Positions 6,530 through 9,780 of a stretch of DNA of 9,780 nt are shown one piece after another. Made by a program: the position numbers and the translations under genes. Below the pieces are notes generated by a model, which worked only from the letters and a program-made list of their open reading frames with translations, was not told the DNA's origin and made no database searches. Position 1 is the first letter of the stretch. The number at the start of each line of letters is the position of its first letter. The stretch is from Chloroflexota bacterium (GTDB lineage: Bacteria; Chloroflexota; Limnocylindria; Limnocylindrales; CSP1-4), in the NCBI GenBank assembly GCA_015661135.1, contig JACVXW010000127.1:1-9780 (forward strand), given 5' to 3'.

Positions 6530-7107
6530 CGTTCGAGGAGGTCGCAGGCTGGTCTGCGCTCCTGGCCGCCGCGGCGACCGTCGTCGGGATGGTCACGCTG
6601 ATGGTGTTCTTCGCCCGCGGCGATCCGTGGGGACGGTGGAATGACATCGCGAGCGTCGTCCTCATGCTGGCGACGATCCCGGTGGCGCTCCTGGTGGCGG
6701 CGATCGAGGCGGAGCAGTTCCCCATTCACGCGTACCTGGTGGCGTGCGCCGGGATCGTCGGGATGGTGCTCTCGGCGGGATTCCAGACCGCGCTCGTCCT
6801 TCGGATAAGGACGTACGAGCAACTGCTCGGGCGGACGCTCGCCAGCGGCGCCATCGTGGGGCTGTGGTACGTCTTGATTGGCGTTCTTTCGCTCCCTCGC
6901 GGCCTTGGCGTTCCCCTTCCCCAGCTGGCCGTGGCCGCGGGGATCGGCTTCGTCGCGGTGGCCTATGGCTTCGCCGTCGGCAACCAGCACCACATGGCCT
7001 CGAAGGTCGGGGGCGTGGTGCTGTTCGTGGCGTCCACGGCCTTCCTGACGATGCTCGGTCTCCAGCTCCTGTCGGGTGATCTGGTCATCCCGACCTGGAA
7101 CGCCTGA
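6526..7107 (+). CDS. Uncharacterised integral membrane protein, six predicted helices
   Basis: I do not recognise this protein of 193 aa. Hydrophobic segments at about 8-30, 41-61, 67-92, 104-123, 132-151 and 161-182 give six likely transmembrane helices with short loops. Charged loop residues include RGDPWGRWND (31-40) and RIRTYEQLLGR (93-103). There is no obvious catalytic motif and no cleavable signal peptide. ATG 6526 is chosen because it overlaps the alaS stop as ATGA and the hydrophobic domain starts right behind it; the same frame is open back to 6223 but reads basic shadow sequence inside alaS. The next gene starts 5 nt after its stop, so alaS, this gene and the FtsA-like gene probably share a transcript and are coupled in translation. 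Its proximity to the FtsA-like ATPase makes a role in the same envelope process possible, but nothing in the sequence proves it. Confidence 0.8.
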   Translation: MTFEEVAGWSALLAAAATVVGMVTLMVFFARGDPWGRWNDIASVVLMLATIPVALLVAAIEAEQFPIHAYLVACAGIVGMVLSAGFQTALVLRIRTYEQLLGRTLASGAIVGLWYVLIGVLSLPRGLGVPLPQLAVAAGIGFVAVAYGFAVGNQHHMASKVGGVVLFVASTAFLTMLGLQLLSGDLVIPTWNA

Positions 7108-7112
7108 TCTCG

Positions 7113-8378
7113 ATGACCTTTCTCCGGCGTCTCTGGGGCCGTGACGAGGGCGAGCAATCGCTCACGGCATGCACGGCGCTGGACATCGGCACGGAGTTCG
7201 CAAAAGCGCTCGTCTTCGAGGTGGACGACGCGGGCAAGGGCGTGGTCCGCGGCGTTGGACGGAAGCGTCAGGGCCTGTCGCACATGCAGTCGGGGACCGT
7301 GGCGGACATCTCCGCGGTCGTGGACAACTGCTCCGTGGCGCTTCAGGAAGCCGAGGAGATGGCGGGGTTCCGGCCGGGCCAGGTGGTCATCGGTATCGCC
7401 GGGGAACTGGTCAAGGGCTTCACGACCGCCCATGCCCAGGAGCGCGCCCGACCCGATGCCCAGATCACGGAGGCGGAGCTCGGGAAGCTCATCGAGGGCG
7501 TCCAGCGCGAGGCACTTCGCGAGGCGGAGCGTTCCATCACCTGGGAGACCGGTCTCGCCAACGTTGACGTCCGGCTCGTTCACGCCGCCATCGTGGGAGC
7601 CTGGATCGACGGGTACGCGGTCACGAACCCGATCGGCTTCCAGGGCCGGCACGTCAAGATCGCGGTATTCGACGCGTTCGCGCCGCTCGTCCACCTCGGC
7701 GCCCTCCAGAGCGTGGCCGCGCGCCTGGAGCTGGAGCTCGTCGCCGTCGTCGCCGAGCCGTATGCGGTTGCTCGCGTCCTCAACAGCGACCACGTCCGCC
7801 AGGGCGGTGCCCTCTTCATCGATGTCGGCGGCGGAACGACCGATGTCGCCCTCGTTCGCCAGGGGGGCATCGAGGGGACGCGGATGTTCGCGCTCGGCGG
7901 GCGAGCCTTCACGAAGTCGATCGCGGACCGCCTGGAGCTGCCGTTCCCGCGGGCCGAGGCGCTCAAGGTGGATTACGCACGGGGTATCGCGGGCGACCAG
8001 GCTGCCGACGTCCGGGGGATCGTGGAGGATGACGTCGCGGTCTGGGGCGCCGGCGTGGAGCTCGTGATGGAGGAGCTGGCCGCCGGCGACATGCTGCCGG
8101 GGCGGATCTACCTGTGCGGCGGCGGCTCGCGCCTGCCCGAGATCCGGGCGGCGCTGGCAGACCCACGATTCGCGAGCCGGCTGCCGTTCGCCCGGCCACC
8201 CGAAGTCACGATCATGGCCCCCGACCAGGTGGAGACCGTGCGCGACGAAACGAAACTCCTCGTCGACCAGCAGGACGTGACGCCGATGGGGCTGGCGTAT
8301 CAGGCGATCGAACTGGGCATCGGCAGCGGTCCGCTGGACGCCGCCCTGCGCCGAGTCGTCCGCCAGATGCGGATCTGA
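7113..8378 (+). CDS. FtsA/PilM-like actin-fold ATPase
   Basis: This protein of 421 aa is close in length to FtsA. The actin-fold nucleotide site is visible in three parts: phosphate-1 LDIGTEFAK (23-31), phosphate-2 FIDVGGGTTDVALV (235-248) and adenosine motif LCGGGSRLPEI (334-344). Between phosphate-1 and -2 the SHS2-like insertion typical of FtsA and PilM runs about 88-175 (VVIGIAGELVKGF, ITEAEL, DGYAVTNPIGFQG). LGGRAFTKSIADRL followed by RAEALKVDYARG (261-291) is the FtsA-style signature. The C-terminus PLDAALRRVVRQMRI (407-421) could fold as a cationic amphipathic helix, the membrane anchor used by FtsA; the N-terminal FLRRLWGR is also basic and hydrophobic. FtsA ties FtsZ to the membrane, and PilM docks on the cytoplasmic end of PilN. 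No ftsZ, ftsQ or pil gene is visible here, and the next gene encodes a single-pass membrane protein 1 nt downstream. A paralogue serving that partner is the likeliest reading; the main divisome FtsA is the alternative. Confidence 0.85.
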   Translation: MTFLRRLWGRDEGEQSLTACTALDIGTEFAKALVFEVDDAGKGVVRGVGRKRQGLSHMQSGTVADISAVVDNCSVALQEAEEMAGFRPGQVVIGIAGELVKGFTTAHAQERARPDAQITEAELGKLIEGVQREALREAERSITWETGLANVDVRLVHAAIVGAWIDGYAVTNPIGFQGRHVKIAVFDAFAPLVHLGALQSVAARLELELVAVVAEPYAVARVLNSDHVRQGGALFIDVGGGTTDVALVRQGGIEGTRMFALGGRAFTKSIADRLELPFPRAEALKVDYARGIAGDQAADVRGIVEDDVAVWGAGVELVMEELAAGDMLPGRIYLCGGGSRLPEIRAALADPRFASRLPFARPPEVTIMAPDQVETVRDETKLLVDQQDVTPMGLAYQAIELGIGSGPLDAALRRVVRQMRI

Positions 8379-8379
8379 C

Positions 8380-9780
8380 GTGGCTGCGATCGTCTACCTC
8401 GATGTCGATGACGAGATCACGTCCGCTGCGGCCCGCATCCGGGCGCTCGAGGACGAGCGGATCGCGCTCGTGCTGCCACTGGGATCCCGGCTGGCGACCT
8501 CGCGGATCAACTTCCGGCTGCTCGCCCGCGAGGCAGAGGTGCGGGGCCGACGGATCGAGATCGTCACGAACGACGCCTCGGCCCGCGCGCTCGCCGCGTC
8601 CGCGGGCCTGCCGACGCACCTCTCCGTCTCCGCTTTCGAGGGTGCCGGTGCCGCTCCAGCGCAGCACGCCGCGCAGCACGCCCCCCCGCCCCATCCCGAC
8701 CGCGACGACAGCCCAACACTCGTCCTCCCGGCGATCAGGCCGCCGTCGGAGCACGCGCCGGTGCCTCAGGTCGGTCACCGGAAGGTGCGCCGTCGCGGGC
8801 CACTGGTCGGCGTGATCCTCCTGCTCATCACGCTGGTCGGCGCGGGCGGCGGCGTCGCGTTCCTCCTCCTGCCGAGCGCGGAGATCGTGTTGACGCCGGC
8901 TATGAACACGATCGGGCCGATCCATCTCCAGGTCACGGCCCAGGTGGGGGTCACCCAGCCCGATCCGGTCAACCTGCTCGTGCCCGCGACCCGTTTTACG
9001 TTCGATCTGAAATCGACCGCAACGTTTCCCTCGACCGGCCTCAACGTGGTCGAGACGGTCGCCTCGGGCCAGGTCACCTTCGAGAACTGCGACACCGGCG
9101 GCGCCGTCACGATCCCAGACGGCTCGATTGTGGCGACAGCAGGGGGCATCGGCTTTCGCACGGTCGCGCGAATCAGCCTGAAGCGGGCGCGGATCTTCCC
9201 GTTCGCATGCGACGCCGGAACGGTCGGCGTCGAGGCGGTGGCGCCCGGCGAGACCGGCAACGTGCCCGCCGGGCAGATCAACCAGATTCCCGACGGGTTC
9301 GACGCGGTCGTCCTCCGCGTCGCAAACGAGCAGCCGACGACCGGCGGGACGCACACCGAGACGCCGTTCGTGCAGCAGGCGGACCTGGACGCGGCCTTCG
9401 AGGCCCTCTTCGAGGCGATCGCAACCAACTTCGAGGAGCAGCTGGCGGGCGCGTCGGGCGTTCCCGAGGGCACGACGATCTTCCCGGAGACGAAGTTCAT
9501 CGGCATCGTGACCCCGAGCGTGGATCCGGCGAGCCTCGTCGCGACCGAAGTAGCCGAGTTCGAACTCGGTTACGTCGCGCAGGGCACCGTCCTCGGCGTG
9601 GATCCGGCGCCGGTCAGGACGCTCTCCGACGCGCGGGTCCGAACGGAGGTCGCCAAGGGCTTCCGGCTCGTCGAGGACTCGATGTCCATCGATGTCGGGG
9701 AGCCGGTCGTGATCGGGTCGGCGATCACCTTCCCCGTGACGGTCGGCGCGACGCAGGTGCGCGTCGTGGATGGTGCTGCA
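8380..9780 (+). CDS. Membrane-anchored baseplate J-like protein, 3' end beyond the window
   Basis: The frame is open from GTG 8380 to the end of the window (467 codons, no stop). No ATG fits nearby, and the GTG lies 1 nt after the stop of the FtsA-like gene. Residues about 4-85 form a cytoplasmic alpha/beta-looking domain beginning IVYLDVDDEITSAAARI, with RIALVLP and RIEIVTND as probable strands. A Pro/Ala/His-rich linker (about 88-130) leads to the basic patch RKVRRR (134-139). A single transmembrane helix follows at about 141-166, so the remainder should lie outside the membrane. That part is beta-rich and includes C237 and C277 (a possible disulfide) and GETGNVPAGQI (290-300), which resembles the 'GxxGNVxAGxI' signature of baseplate J/gp47 proteins. 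I recall similar anchored baseplate J-like proteins being annotated in Chloroflexota and candidate-phyla bacteria without known function. The family call is moderate; an unrelated beta-rich envelope protein remains possible. Confidence 0.7.
   Translation, partial: MAAIVYLDVDDEITSAAARIRALEDERIALVLPLGSRLATSRINFRLLAREAEVRGRRIEIVTNDASARALAASAGLPTHLSVSAFEGAGAAPAQHAAQHAPPPHPDRDDSPTLVLPAIRPPSEHAPVPQVGHRKVRRRGPLVGVILLLITLVGAGGGVAFLLLPSAEIVLTPAMNTIGPIHLQVTAQVGVTQPDPVNLLVPATRFTFDLKSTATFPSTGLNVVETVASGQVTFENCDTGGAVTIPDGSIVATAGGIGFRTVARISLKRARIFPFACDAGTVGVEAVAPGETGNVPAGQINQIPDGFDAVVLRVANEQPTTGGTHTETPFVQQADLDAAFEALFEAIATNFEEQLAGASGVPEGTTIFPETKFIGIVTPSVDPASLVATEVAEFELGYVAQGTVLGVDPAPVRTLSDARVRTEVAKGFRLVEDSMSIDVGEPVVIGSAITFPVTVGATQVRVVDGAA

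Noticed and set aside
5830..6993. Antisense open frame (387 codons) across alaS and the membrane gene
   Set aside because: Low-complexity Ala/Arg/Pro/Ser composition, spanning two coupled genes on the other strand.
8114..8815. + strand open frame (233 codons) crossing the end of the FtsA-like gene
   Set aside because: It is a basic, Ser/Arg/Pro-rich off-frame translation of two real genes. The real frame from GTG 8380 stays open to the window edge.
8212..9354. Antisense open frame (380 codons) opposite the FtsA-like and baseplate-like genes
   Set aside because: It is Arg/Asp/Gly-rich shadow sequence; the + strand frame carries the membrane helix and family motifs.

Overview
The window is strongly GC-rich, with G or C at most third codon positions. 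It is tightly packed, with every supported gene on the + strand and no intergenic gap over about 40 bases. I see no tRNA, rRNA, CRISPR array, insertion sequence or phage integration module. The lineage guess is a GC-rich Chloroflexota of the Limnocylindria/Ellin6529 type. It rests on the base composition, the cysteine desulfurase-mnmA-alaS neighbourhood, leaderless-looking promoters and an FtsA-like gene followed by a membrane-anchored baseplate J-like gene. This is inference, not proof; a GC-rich actinobacterial relative is not excluded.

Region 1 (1-849) is the 3' part of a multi-pass membrane protein resembling the DUF1624/HGSNAT-type acyltransferases. A good promoter (-35 CTGACA, -10 TACAAT) overlaps its end and points at the next gene.

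Region 2 (875-3706) is a sulfur-to-tRNA unit. A NifS/IscS-type cysteine desulfurase overlaps mnmA by ATGA. The pair would pass persulfide sulfur to U34 of tRNAs for Lys, Glu and Gln. A short three-helix membrane protein of unknown function follows, with a 20-bp tandem duplication at the junction.

Region 3 (3727-6529) is alaS, alanyl-tRNA synthetase. It has all class II, editing and C-Ala signatures, but the reading frame breaks once near 5311-5344, exactly where the conserved LDxTPFY strand should be. It has its own candidate -10 element 8 nt upstream of the ATG.

Region 4 (6526-9780) is a chain of three closely spaced genes. The first encodes an uncharacterised six-helix membrane protein overlapping alaS by ATGA. 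The second encodes an FtsA/PilM-like actin-fold ATPase. The third, running off the window, encodes a protein with a cytoplasmic alpha/beta domain, one membrane helix and an extracytoplasmic baseplate J-like region. The ATPase and the membrane-spanning partner are the best candidate for an undescribed system: an envelope assembly built like PilM-PilN or FtsA-divisome, but with a phage-tail-like exterior part.
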